Shown: piece by piece, positions 1 to 5,238 of the stretch
Layout of the letters: the number at the start of each line of letters is the position of its first letter
Numbering within the stretch: the stretch's first letter is position 1
Source: DASXMX01 sp036794395
GTDB lineage: Bacteria; Planctomycetota; Phycisphaerae; Tepidisphaerales; Tepidisphaeraceae
DNA length: 14,403 nt
Assembly: GCA_036794395.1 (NCBI GenBank)
Contig: DAIRGS010000179.1
Coordinates: forward strand, 1 to 14,403
Direction: 5' to 3'
Made by a program: the position numbers and the translations under genes
Notes under the pieces: generated by a model
Seen by the model: the letters and a program-made list of their open reading frames with translations, nothing else
Database searches by the model: none
Told to the model about the DNA's origin: nothing

Positions 1-23
1 CCTGCACTGAGCTTGCCGAACGT

Positions 24-42
24 GAGAGGGTTGGGGTGAGGG
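24..42. repeat. Fragment of GC-rich intergenic repeat family
   Basis: The bases GAGAGGGTTGGGGTGAGGG occur here. The 11-mer GAGGGTTGGGG at 26-36 is identical to 13001-13011 inside the large inverted repeat between mdtC and the methyltransferase gene. This suggests that 24-42 is part of another copy of the same dispersed family, cut by the window edge or degenerate. G-rich low-complexity sequence can converge by chance, so confidence is modest. Confidence 0.4.
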
Positions 43-223
43 CGAATGCCAGGCGCCGCGCCTCCCCACAGCCAGATTCCGTCGACGAATAAACTCAAAT
101 GATCAACGCCACTGCAAACCGCGCAACAATGCCTGATTCCGGCCATCCGCCTAAAAAAGCAACAAACCACTTCCGTCACTTCACCCGCCCCTCTGCGCTG
201 CTACAGCTTCCTCCCCGCCCCCC

Positions 224-447
224 TGTCGCAGGGCGTCGCATCGTGTCGCGCGACACCCCCGATTCTTGATCGAAAAACGCGGGTCATGCGACACATGTCG
301 CATACCGCCTCGCCTCCGCGCGACATTTAGATAAAAACGTTAAGTCTATAAGTCATTATGTATAAATGCTTTAAAACATATTCATTTATATGAATGCGAC
401 ACCTGCGACACAATGCGACACTTTCCGGCTTTTCGCCAAGTGTCGCA
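224..447. repeat. Cluster of TGTCGCA/TGCGACA sites
   Basis: Seven exact copies of the heptamer lie within 224 bp: TGTCGCA at 224-230, 296-302 and 441-447; TGCGACA at 287-293, 395-401, 404-410 and 414-420. Five of them extend to the octamer TGCGACAC/GTGTCGCA. Near matches occur at 234-240 and 319-325, and 243-256 is a perfect 14-bp palindrome (GTGTCGC|GCGACAC). Positions 286-303 form an 8+2+8 inverted repeat. The three sites at 395, 404 and 414 are direct repeats 9 and 10 bp apart, about one helical turn. By eye only one further exact copy was found in the rest of the window (5092-5098, inside a gene). A multi-site protein binding region (operator, iteron or centromere-like) is the natural reading; the binding protein is unknown. 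Confidence 0.75.
326..394. promoter_or_regulatory. AT-rich core inside the heptamer cluster
   Basis: Only 13 of these 69 bases are G or C (about 19%), in a window that is otherwise clearly GC-rich. The core contains a direct repeat TAAGTC at 341-346 and 349-354 and a small inverted repeat TTCAT/ATGAA at 381-394. It lies between the left (224-325) and right (395-447) heptamer groups. Easily melted DNA flanked by repeated protein sites fits a promoter region, a replication or plasmid-like origin, or a recombination site. No DnaA-box consensus and no partition or replication gene was seen beside it. Confidence 0.5.
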
Positions 448-474
448 TTGACCCCGCTGCGTCATCCAAAATTT

Positions 475-1671
475 TCAACTCCGCGCACTCGCCAATTCTC
501 GACGAGCCGGGGCCGCGATCTCCGCTTCCCTCTCCAAAACCTCTTCCCTGCGCTCATACCGGCAAACGCTATACAGCAATCCCAGCGCCCCGCAGGTGAT
601 GATCAACCCGCTCCCGCCGGCACTGATGAGCGGCAGCGACAAGCCCTTGGTCGGTACGCTCACCGTCGCCACGGCAATATTGATCGCCGCCTGGAGCCCG
701 ATCATCGCGCCAATCCCAAACGCCAACATCCGGCCAAAATCATCGCGCTTCTGGCGGATGATTTGCCAGGCGACGTACAGAATCCCCATGTAAAGCGCCA
801 CCGTCAGCAGCGCGCCAAACAGCCCCAATTCCTCCGAGATCACTGCAAAGATGAAATCCGTTGTATCTTCCGGCAGATACCCCAGCTTCTGTATGCCGTT
901 CCCAAGTCCCTTGCCAAAAATTCCGCCCGTTGAGAAGCACAACAGGCTCTGGATCATGTGGTAGCCTTCGCCCCGTGGGTTGTCCCATGGGTGCATGAAG
1001 GCCGTGATCCGGCGGACGCGATATTCCTTTTGAAGAATGAACCAACCCGCCGCCGCCAAGACCGGTACGACCATCACGATGATGTGCCGGAGCTTCACCC
1101 GGCCGGCCAACAGCATCGTCAAGGCACACAGCATAATCAGGGCTGCGGTGCCGAAATCCTGAATCACCACCAGCAGGCAGAGGATGCCAATCGGGATGAG
1201 GGTCGGAATGAAATCGGCGAAAAACCGATCCAGCGACGCCTTTGGGCGGGTGAGCCAATACGCCATGAACAACACCGCCGACCACTTGGCCAGTTCGGAC
1301 GGTTGAATCTGCACCGGGCCCAGCTTAAGCCATCGCCGGGCGCCGTTGACCGATGAGCCGATATGGGGCACCAGCACCAGCGCACACGCGCCCGCGCCGA
1401 ACAAGAATGCCCAGAAAATCGGCGAGCGAACGAACGAATCGCGCTTCCGCCCGAGCCACCCGTAATCAATCCGGCCCACAATAAAAAACGTCGGAATCGA
1501 CAGCCCAACGAAGATCAGATCCTTCATCCCCAGCGGCGACCACTGAAAATGCGGATCGGCAGTCACGCTGGTCGAGGCCGACTGCACCATCAACAGCCCA
1601 AAGGCCAGGAGGGCCAATACGCAGATGGCGAGAATGTCTTGAAGCCGTAGCCGGTAGATTGATGCGTCCAC
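475..1671 (-). CDS. ftsW: FtsW-like SEDS-family peptidoglycan polymerase
   Basis: This 398-residue multi-pass inner-membrane protein belongs to the SEDS family (FtsW/RodA/SpoVE), which polymerises lipid II into glycan strands together with a class B penicillin-binding protein. Seen: the motif GARRWLKLGPVQIQPSELAK at 110-129, the TDFIF motif whose Asp272 aligns with the family's catalytic aspartate, and PTKGLSLPLIS at 340-350 followed by AGGSG. The PTKG form favours FtsW over RodA. Length matches FtsW, with a very short cytoplasmic N terminus and a charged C-terminal tail (371-398). The start is GTG at 1671; an in-frame stop lies about 15 codons upstream and I saw no other in-frame start between. 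There is no Shine-Dalgarno sequence, and a GATAAT box six bases upstream suggests a leaderless mRNA. No murG, murC or ftsI lies within the window. Confidence 0.93.
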   Translation of the reverse strand: MDASIYRLRLQDILAICVLALLAFGLLMVQSASTSVTADPHFQWSPLGMKDLIFVGLSIPTFFIVGRIDYGWLGRKRDSFVRSPIFWAFLFGAGACALVLVPHIGSSVNGARRWLKLGPVQIQPSELAKWSAVLFMAYWLTRPKASLDRFFADFIPTLIPIGILCLLVVIQDFGTAALIMLCALTMLLAGRVKLRHIIVMVVPVLAAAGWFILQKEYRVRRITAFMHPWDNPRGEGYHMIQSLLCFSTGGIFGKGLGNGIQKLGYLPEDTTDFIFAVISEELGLFGALLTVALYMGILYVAWQIIRQKRDDFGRMLAFGIGAMIGLQAAINIAVATVSVPTKGLSLPLISAGGSGLIITCGALGLLYSVCRYERREEVLEREAEIAAPARRELASARS

Positions 1672-1677
1672 GAAACG

Positions 1678-1683
1678 ATTATC
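1678..1683 (-). promoter_or_regulatory. Possible -10 box for a leaderless ftsW mRNA
   Basis: On the minus strand GATAAT (five of six matches to TATAAT) ends six bases before the GTG start codon. Transcription from it would begin at about the start codon itself, which would account for the missing ribosome binding site. No good -35 element is seen at the expected distance, so this is a suggestion only. Confidence 0.3.
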
Positions 1684-1739
1684 GGACGTGTGGGGGCGCG
1701 GAGGTTAGGAATCTTGGATTTGGCGGGAGTGATGGGGCG

Positions 1740-1755
1740 GCCGGGTTGACCCGGC
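1740..1755. promoter_or_regulatory. Palindrome in the divergent ftsW/eda gap
   Basis: GCCGGGT and ACCCGGC form perfect 7-bp arms around a 2-base spacer, midway between the divergent starts of ftsW and the aldolase gene. It could be an operator for a dimeric regulator, or a chance GC-rich palindrome. Confidence 0.3.
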
Positions 1756-1796
1756 GGGCTTGGTCTGTTCCATTTCGGGTTCATCTGTAAATTGAG

Positions 1797-1824
1797 TTTG
1801 GCGGATCGGCGGGGCAAGCATAAT
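1797..1824 (+). promoter_or_regulatory. Weak candidate promoter for the KDPG aldolase gene
   Basis: TTTGGC at 1797-1802 and CATAAT at 1819-1824 are separated by 16 bases. The -10 box matches the consensus at five of six positions; the -35 box is poor. The purine-rich stretch AGAGGGCGAGG at 1826-1836 follows directly and would serve as the ribosome binding site of a very short leader. Confidence 0.3.
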
Positions 1825-1840
1825 CAGAGGGCGAGGCATC

Positions 1841-2482
1841 ATGGCAAACGGTGAGGTTCTCAATCGAATCGGTGAATTGAAGATCATCCCAGTGATCGCG
1901 CTTGAAGATGCTTCTGCGGCGGAAGGGATGGGCGATGCGCTGGTGGCGGGCGGCCTGCCGATCGCGGAAATCACGTTTCGTACCGCTGCGGCGGAACAGG
2001 CGATTCGGACGCTTTCGCCGCGAAGTGAGATTCTGGTGGGTGCGGGGACTGTTTTGAATGTGGATACGGCCAAGCGCGCGGTGGATGCGGGGGCGCGGTT
2101 CATCGTCTCGCCTGGATTCAATCCGAAAGTCGTGAGTTGGTGTGTCAGCAACAACGTCCCCATCACGCCCGGAACCGCGACGCCGACCGATATCGAAATG
2201 GCGCTGGATCATGGGTTGAGCGTGGTGAAGTTTTTTCCGTGCGAAGCCATCGGCGGGCTTAAGACGCTCAAGGCGATTGCGGCTCCGTATGGGATGATGC
2301 GATTCATCCCGACCGGCGGGATTGATGCTTCGAATCTTGGGGAGTATCTGAAGTTCCCCAGGATTCTTGCCTGTGGGGGGAGCTGGATGGTGTCGAAGGA
2401 GATGCTGGCGGAGAAGCAGTTTGGGAAAATTACGGAGATCAGCCGGCAGGCGGTGGAGATTGCCAAGGCGGCGCGAGGCTAA
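1841..2482 (+). CDS. eda: KDPG/KHG aldolase (bifunctional 2-keto-3-deoxy-6-phosphogluconate aldolase)
   Basis: This 213-residue class I aldolase cleaves 2-keto-3-deoxy-6-phosphogluconate to pyruvate and glyceraldehyde 3-phosphate, the last step of Entner-Doudoroff and hexuronate breakdown. Related enzymes act on KDPGal or 2-keto-4-hydroxyglutarate, so the exact substrate is open. The length equals that of E. coli Eda. Visible family marks: AEITFRT at 42-48 with the proton-transferring Glu43 and phosphate-side Arg47, GAGTV at 67-71, and VVKFFPCE with Schiff-base Lys130. The phosphate-binding loops PTGG (157-160) and GGSWM (179-183) complete a TIM barrel. It starts at ATG 1841 after a purine-rich AGAGGGCGAGG. 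It is divergent from ftsW and leads a series of sugar-metabolism genes, separated from the next by a 212-bp gap containing repeats. Confidence 0.95.
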   Translation: MANGEVLNRIGELKIIPVIALEDASAAEGMGDALVAGGLPIAEITFRTAAAEQAIRTLSPRSEILVGAGTVLNVDTAKRAVDAGARFIVSPGFNPKVVSWCVSNNVPITPGTATPTDIEMALDHGLSVVKFFPCEAIGGLKTLKAIAAPYGMMRFIPTGGIDASNLGEYLKFPRILACGGSWMVSKEMLAEKQFGKITEISRQAVEIAKAARG

Positions 2483-2501
2483 CGACGATTATTCAATTCG
2501 G

Positions 2502-2522
2502 GATTTGAGATTTGAGATTTGC
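2502..2522 (+). repeat. Short tandem repeat, three 7-base units
   Basis: GATTTGA, GATTTGA and GATTTGC follow each other without a gap, just after the aldolase stop codon. This AT-richer stretch differs from the surrounding GC-rich sequence and directly precedes the larger inverted repeat. No function is evident. Confidence 0.7.
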
Positions 2523-2541
2523 TTTTCTGAAATACCCCGAC

Positions 2542-2622
2542 TGTCATCCTGGAGCGCAGCGAAGGATCTGATGTTCGAAAGATGTTCCATAGCTAGATCC
2601 TTCGCTGCACTCCAGGATGACA
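2542..2622. repeat. Inverted repeat with 28-bp arms between eda and the dehydrogenase
   Basis: Left arm 2542-2569 begins TGTCATCCTGGAGC and ends GAAGGATCT. The right arm 2595-2622 is its reverse complement with a single mismatch (C against T at the 14th position of the left arm). The 25-base loop is 2570-2594. The RNA form would be a strong hairpin that could end the eda transcript, although no U-tract follows. The core resembles a TCCTGAGC...GAAGGATCT intergenic repeat that I recall from many unrelated bacterial genomes. I read it as a REP/MITE-like dispersed element; no search was run. Confidence 0.8.
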
Positions 2623-2632
2623 TGTGGGCCAG

Positions 2633-2638
2633 TATAAA
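2633..2638 (+). promoter_or_regulatory. Weak -10 candidate upstream of the Gfo/Idh gene
   Basis: TATAAA lies about 56 bases before the start codon, just past the inverted repeat. No convincing -35 element is present 16-18 bases upstream, where the repeat's right arm sits. If it is used, the repeat supplies part of the promoter spacer. Confidence 0.25.
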
Positions 2639-2694
2639 CTTCGCAGCATTTCAGCCGAGATCTTGAAACCTTCAACCCGCTTTCCCTAAATCAT

Positions 2695-3870
2695 ATGGAA
2701 ACCAAAACAATCGGCATCGTTTTGAACGGGGTGACCGGGCGGATGGGGACGAACCAGCATCTGGTGCGTTCGATTCTGGCGATCATGAAGCAGGGGGGGA
2801 TCAAGGTTTCGGACGATTTGCGGCTGATGCCGGACCCAATTTTGACGGGGCGAAATGCTGAGAAGCTCAGGGCGCTGGCCGAGACGCACGGACCGGGGGT
2901 GACGGGCAAGCCGCTGAAGTGGACGACCGATCTTTCGGCGCCATTGGGCGACGCCCACTATCAAGTATTCTTTGATGCATCGGGGACGCTTCAACGAGCC
3001 GGGTTTGTGGAGCAGGCCGTAAAAGCCCGGAAGGCGGTGTATTGCGAGAAGCCGACGGCGGTAACGACTGCCGAGGCGCTGCGCCTCGCACGTCTTTGCG
3101 AGAAAGCGGGACTTAAGAACGGCGTGGTTCAGGACAAGCTCTGGCTGCCGGGCATGCGAAAGATCGCGATGCTTCGGCAGCAGGGCTTCTTCGGGCGGAT
3201 TCTGTCGGTGCGGGGCGAGTTTGGTTATTGGGTGTTCACAGGGCATGTCCACGACCAGCCGGCCCAGCGGCCAAGCTGGAATTACCGCACCCAGGACGGG
3301 GGCGGGATCATTATCGACATGTTCTGCCACTGGCGCTACGTGATCGATAATCTTTTTAGCCCGATCCAATCGGTGGTTGCGTATGGCGCGACTGATATTC
3401 CCGAGCGCATCGGAGAAAATGGGAAGCCATACAAAGCGGACTCGGATGATTCCGCGTACGGCATCTTTCGACTCCAGGACGGGACCGTGTGCCAGTTCAA
3501 TTCGAGCTGGTGTACGCGCGTGCGGCGGGATGATCTGCTGACGATCCAGGTGGATGGGACGCAGGGGTCGTGTGTGGCCGGGCTGCGCGAAGCATGGGTG
3601 CAGGGAATGGGCGAGACCCCCAAGCCGGTCTGGAACCCCGACATCGCCCAGCCGATCAATTTCTTCGACGGCTGGCAAAAAGTGCCCAACTGCACCGACT
3701 ACGATAATGCTTTCAAGATTCAGTGGGAGCTTTTCCTGCGGCATGTGGCGCTGGATGAGCCGTTCCGCTGGACGCTCAGGGAGGGGGCTAAAGGGGTTCA
3801 GTTGGCGGAACTGGGGCTGCAAAGCTGGAAGGAACGGCGGTGGGTGGATGTGGGGGAGTTGGAACAATGA
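2695..3870 (+). CDS. Gfo/Idh/MocA-family NAD(P)-dependent oxidoreductase
   Basis: This 391-residue protein has the two-domain layout of the Gfo/Idh/MocA family, which oxidises or reduces sugars, inositols and sugar acids with NAD(P). The N-terminal Rossmann fold shows a nucleotide-binding turn at 11-18 (NGVTGRMG). The family's EKP signature is at 118-120, with Lys119 contacting cofactor and substrate. The C-terminal half has GGGIIIDMFCHWRYVIDNL at 202-220, in which Asp208 and His212 occupy the usual catalytic positions. No signal peptide is seen, so it is probably cytoplasmic, unlike many Tat-exported planctomycete members. The ATG at 2695 has no Shine-Dalgarno sequence but gives a normal N terminus right at the first beta strand. 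The neighbours suggest a sugar-acid pathway; the substrate cannot be read from the sequence. Confidence 0.88.
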   Translation: METKTIGIVLNGVTGRMGTNQHLVRSILAIMKQGGIKVSDDLRLMPDPILTGRNAEKLRALAETHGPGVTGKPLKWTTDLSAPLGDAHYQVFFDASGTLQRAGFVEQAVKARKAVYCEKPTAVTTAEALRLARLCEKAGLKNGVVQDKLWLPGMRKIAMLRQQGFFGRILSVRGEFGYWVFTGHVHDQPAQRPSWNYRTQDGGGIIIDMFCHWRYVIDNLFSPIQSVVAYGATDIPERIGENGKPYKADSDDSAYGIFRLQDGTVCQFNSSWCTRVRRDDLLTIQVDGTQGSCVAGLREAWVQGMGETPKPVWNPDIAQPINFFDGWQKVPNCTDYDNAFKIQWELFLRHVALDEPFRWTLREGAKGVQLAELGLQSWKERRWVDVGELEQ

Positions 3871-3888
3871 TGGCGCGACCCGTGGAGA

Positions 3889-3897
3889 TGGTATAAT
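3889..3897 (+). promoter_or_regulatory. Extended -10 promoter of the ParD-like gene
   Basis: TGGTATAAT is a perfect TATAAT box preceded by the TGn extension, which can replace a -35 element. Transcription would start near 3904, about 17 bases before the ATG at 3921. The box lies just 19 bases after the dehydrogenase stop codon, so the antitoxin gene probably has its own promoter. The same 11-base context, GATGGTAT(A/C)AT, reappears near the right end of the window. Confidence 0.6.
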
Positions 3898-3920
3898 TCA
3901 AGGTGAAAGGGCGTGCCGCG

Positions 3921-4217
3921 ATGGTGGTTAACATTCCTCCAGACCTTCAGGGTTTCGTGGACAAGCTGGTCGAATCGGGGCGGTTTGAATCGCCGTCGGA
4001 AGTCATTACTGCGGCCGTTATCGCTCTTCAGCAGCACGAGGCGATGGCCGAGTTGCCTGAGGGTGCTCTTGAGGCGATGTACCCCGACATCAACGAGTTG
4101 ATAGAGGAAGGGCTGGAAGCCGTTCGTGCGGGACGTGTATCTGACGGAGAGGAATTCTTCGCCGAACTTGAGCGAGAGCTTTCTCAGGACTTGCCTCCGC
4201 ATCATAAGACCGCCTGA
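3921..4217 (+). CDS. Orphan ParD-like ribbon-helix-helix antitoxin
   Basis: This 98-residue protein resembles ParD/CopG type II antitoxins, which bind operator DNA as dimers and neutralise a ParE toxin with a C-terminal tail. The first strand is MVVNIPPD (1-8), helix A is about 9-19, and helix B carries SPSEVITAAVIALQQHE (24-40), the typical ParD pattern. The tail contains INELIEEGLEAVRAGRVSDGEEFFAELERE, matching the EGL...AGRV.DGEE form of ParD C-termini, with an extra acidic piece (about 44-57). ATG 3921 was chosen over the in-frame GTG at 3903 because it begins at the strand, has AAAGGG 10 bases upstream, and the promoter would start transcription at the GTG. No parE-like gene follows: the isomerase starts 46 bases later. 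Its partner may be elsewhere, or it may act only as a regulator. Confidence 0.75.
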   Translation: MVVNIPPDLQGFVDKLVESGRFESPSEVITAAVIALQQHEAMAELPEGALEAMYPDINELIEEGLEAVRAGRVSDGEEFFAELERELSQDLPPHHKTA

Positions 4218-4263
4218 TCTACACGCTGTCGTTTTCACCGGATCGTCTTATCCTGTCCGGCCT

Positions 4264-5105
4264 ATGGCTGCTGCGAGTCTGAAGAATCTTTCCCGCCTCG
4301 CGATTCACACGCAGACCACCAAACTCTGGTCGCTGGCCCAATGCATCGACGCTTACTCCGTCGCGGGTATTCGGGGGATCAGTGTTTGGCGGGATGTGTT
4401 TGAACCGATGGGCTGCAATGTTGCCGGTAAGATGCTTCGCGATGCGGGCATGTCGGTGCCGGCGTTGGTGCGAGGGGGATTCTTCCCTGCGCTGGACTCC
4501 GCCGCCCGGCAGTCGGCGCTCGATATCAACCGTCTTTGCATCGACGAAGCAGCGGCGATCGGTGCCGAGATGGTGGTGCTTGTTGTTGGGGCTGTTCCGG
4601 GGNNNNNNNNNNGTCTCTTTCTGAAGCGCGCAAGCAGGTGACCGACGGCATATCAAGGATTGTCGATCATGCCGCCGCGGCACGCGTTAAACTCGCAATC
4701 GAGCCGCTCCATCCCATGTACGCCGCCGACCGCAGTTGCATCAATCGGATGGCCGAGGCCCGAGAGGTTTGCCAGCAGCTCCAGAACCCGCTGGTCGGGA
4801 TTGCCTTGGACGTTTATCATGTCTGGTGGGATCCTGAGCTTGAGGCTGAAATTGCGTTGGCGGGCCGTCAGAAAACCCTTTTTGCGTTTCATGTGTGCGA
4901 TTGGCGCGTCCAGACGCGTAATCTGCTGACTGACCGGGGTTTGATGGGCGACGGATGCATTCCGATCCCGACAATTCGCGGCTGGGTCGAACGCGCGGGA
5001 TTTACGGGATTCAACGAAGTGGAAGTTTTTTCAGAACATTATTGGGCGATGGATCAGCATGAATACCTTGCCAGGATCGCTGCTACCTATCTGTCGCATA
5101 CATGA
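4264..5105 (+). CDS. Sugar phosphate isomerase/epimerase, TIM-barrel (AP endonuclease 2-like), broken by an assembly gap
   Basis: The protein matches the xylose isomerase-like TIM-barrel family, metal-dependent isomerases or epimerases of sugars and sugar phosphates. The first 113 residues (4264-4602) hold GIRGISVWRDVFEP and a helix-rich barrel half. After ten Ns the second part (4614-5102, 163 residues) contains AIEPLHPMYAADRS, LDVYHVWWDP, FHVCDW, MGDG and EVEVF. Likely metal ligands are Glu at 4701, Asp at 4809, His at 4818 or 4890, and Glu at 5022. The two parts lie in different frames; an intact gene requires a true gap length of 2 modulo 3, so ten Ns is a placeholder and not evidence of a mutation. 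The start at ATG 4264 lacks a Shine-Dalgarno sequence but gives the expected N terminus (SRLAIHTQTTKLWSL). It is probably co-transcribed with the ParD-like gene. Confidence 0.85.
4603..4612. other. Assembly gap (ten Ns)
   Basis: Ten unknown bases interrupt the isomerase gene between codons for ...VVGAVPG and SLSEARKQV.... Family alignments from memory have only a few residues between these motifs, so the real gap is probably short. Confidence 0.95.
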
Positions 5106-5134
5106 TCGTCAATTCAATCCCGCGGGTTGCCAGC

Positions 5135-5158
5135 TAGAATAGTTGTCATTCGCAACTA
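5135..5158 (+). promoter_or_regulatory. Candidate promoter and operator of the mdtABC-like operon
   Basis: TAGAAT at 5135-5140 is a plausible -10 box, with a weak TTCAAT 16 bases upstream at 5113-5118. Overlapping the expected start is an inverted repeat, TAGTTG (5140-5145) and CAACTA (5153-5158) with a 7-base spacer. A dyad at the transcription start fits a repressor site of the kind that often controls efflux pumps. No regulator gene is adjacent. The leader would be about 90 bases. Confidence 0.35.
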
Positions 5159-5238
5159 ACGGTTCGCTCGCGCGTATTGTCTGAGACTACGCGTGGCGAT
5201 CTGATCCCATTGCCCGGCGGACGTGAGTCTTAGTTATC

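Larger units (their letters stand above)
1..474. other. Gene-free region left of ftsW
   Basis: I see no convincing coding region here; the short open frames that start near 390 are incidental and run antisense into ftsW. The left 220 bases are ordinary GC-rich sequence with a repeat-like fragment at 24-42. From 224 to 447 there is a dense cluster of TGTCGCA/TGCGACA sites around an AT-rich core, listed separately. The region lies downstream of the leftward ftsW gene, so it is either its 3' flank or the control region of a leftward gene beyond the window. No tRNA arms or T-loop consensus were found. Confidence 0.7.

Noticed and set aside
224..447. CRISPR array
   Set aside because: Repeats are 7-8 bases, in both orientations and irregularly spaced, without uniform spacers or cas genes.
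224..447. Chromosomal replication origin (oriC)
   Set aside because: No TTATCCACA-type DnaA boxes and no dnaA, dnaN or gidA genes nearby; an iteron-like origin remains only one of several possibilities.
394..933. 179-codon plus-strand open frame at the left
   Set aside because: It is mostly antisense to ftsW, Arg/Pro/His-rich, and has no recognisable domain.
2686..3867. Long open frame of 393 codons antisense to the dehydrogenase gene
   Set aside because: It mirrors a clear Gfo/Idh/MocA gene on the plus strand, has no recognisable motifs, and reflects GC-rich codon structure.
3903..3920. GTG start for the ParD-like protein
   Set aside because: The predicted transcription start is about 3904, so the GTG would lie at the very 5' end without a ribosome binding site.
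4126..4263. Upstream extension of the isomerase into the ParD-like gene
   Set aside because: The extra residues match no family N terminus and overlap the antitoxin gene; ATG 4264 gives the expected start.
4218..4263. A ParE toxin or its remnant after the ParD-like gene
   Set aside because: Only 46 bases separate the two genes and none resemble parE.
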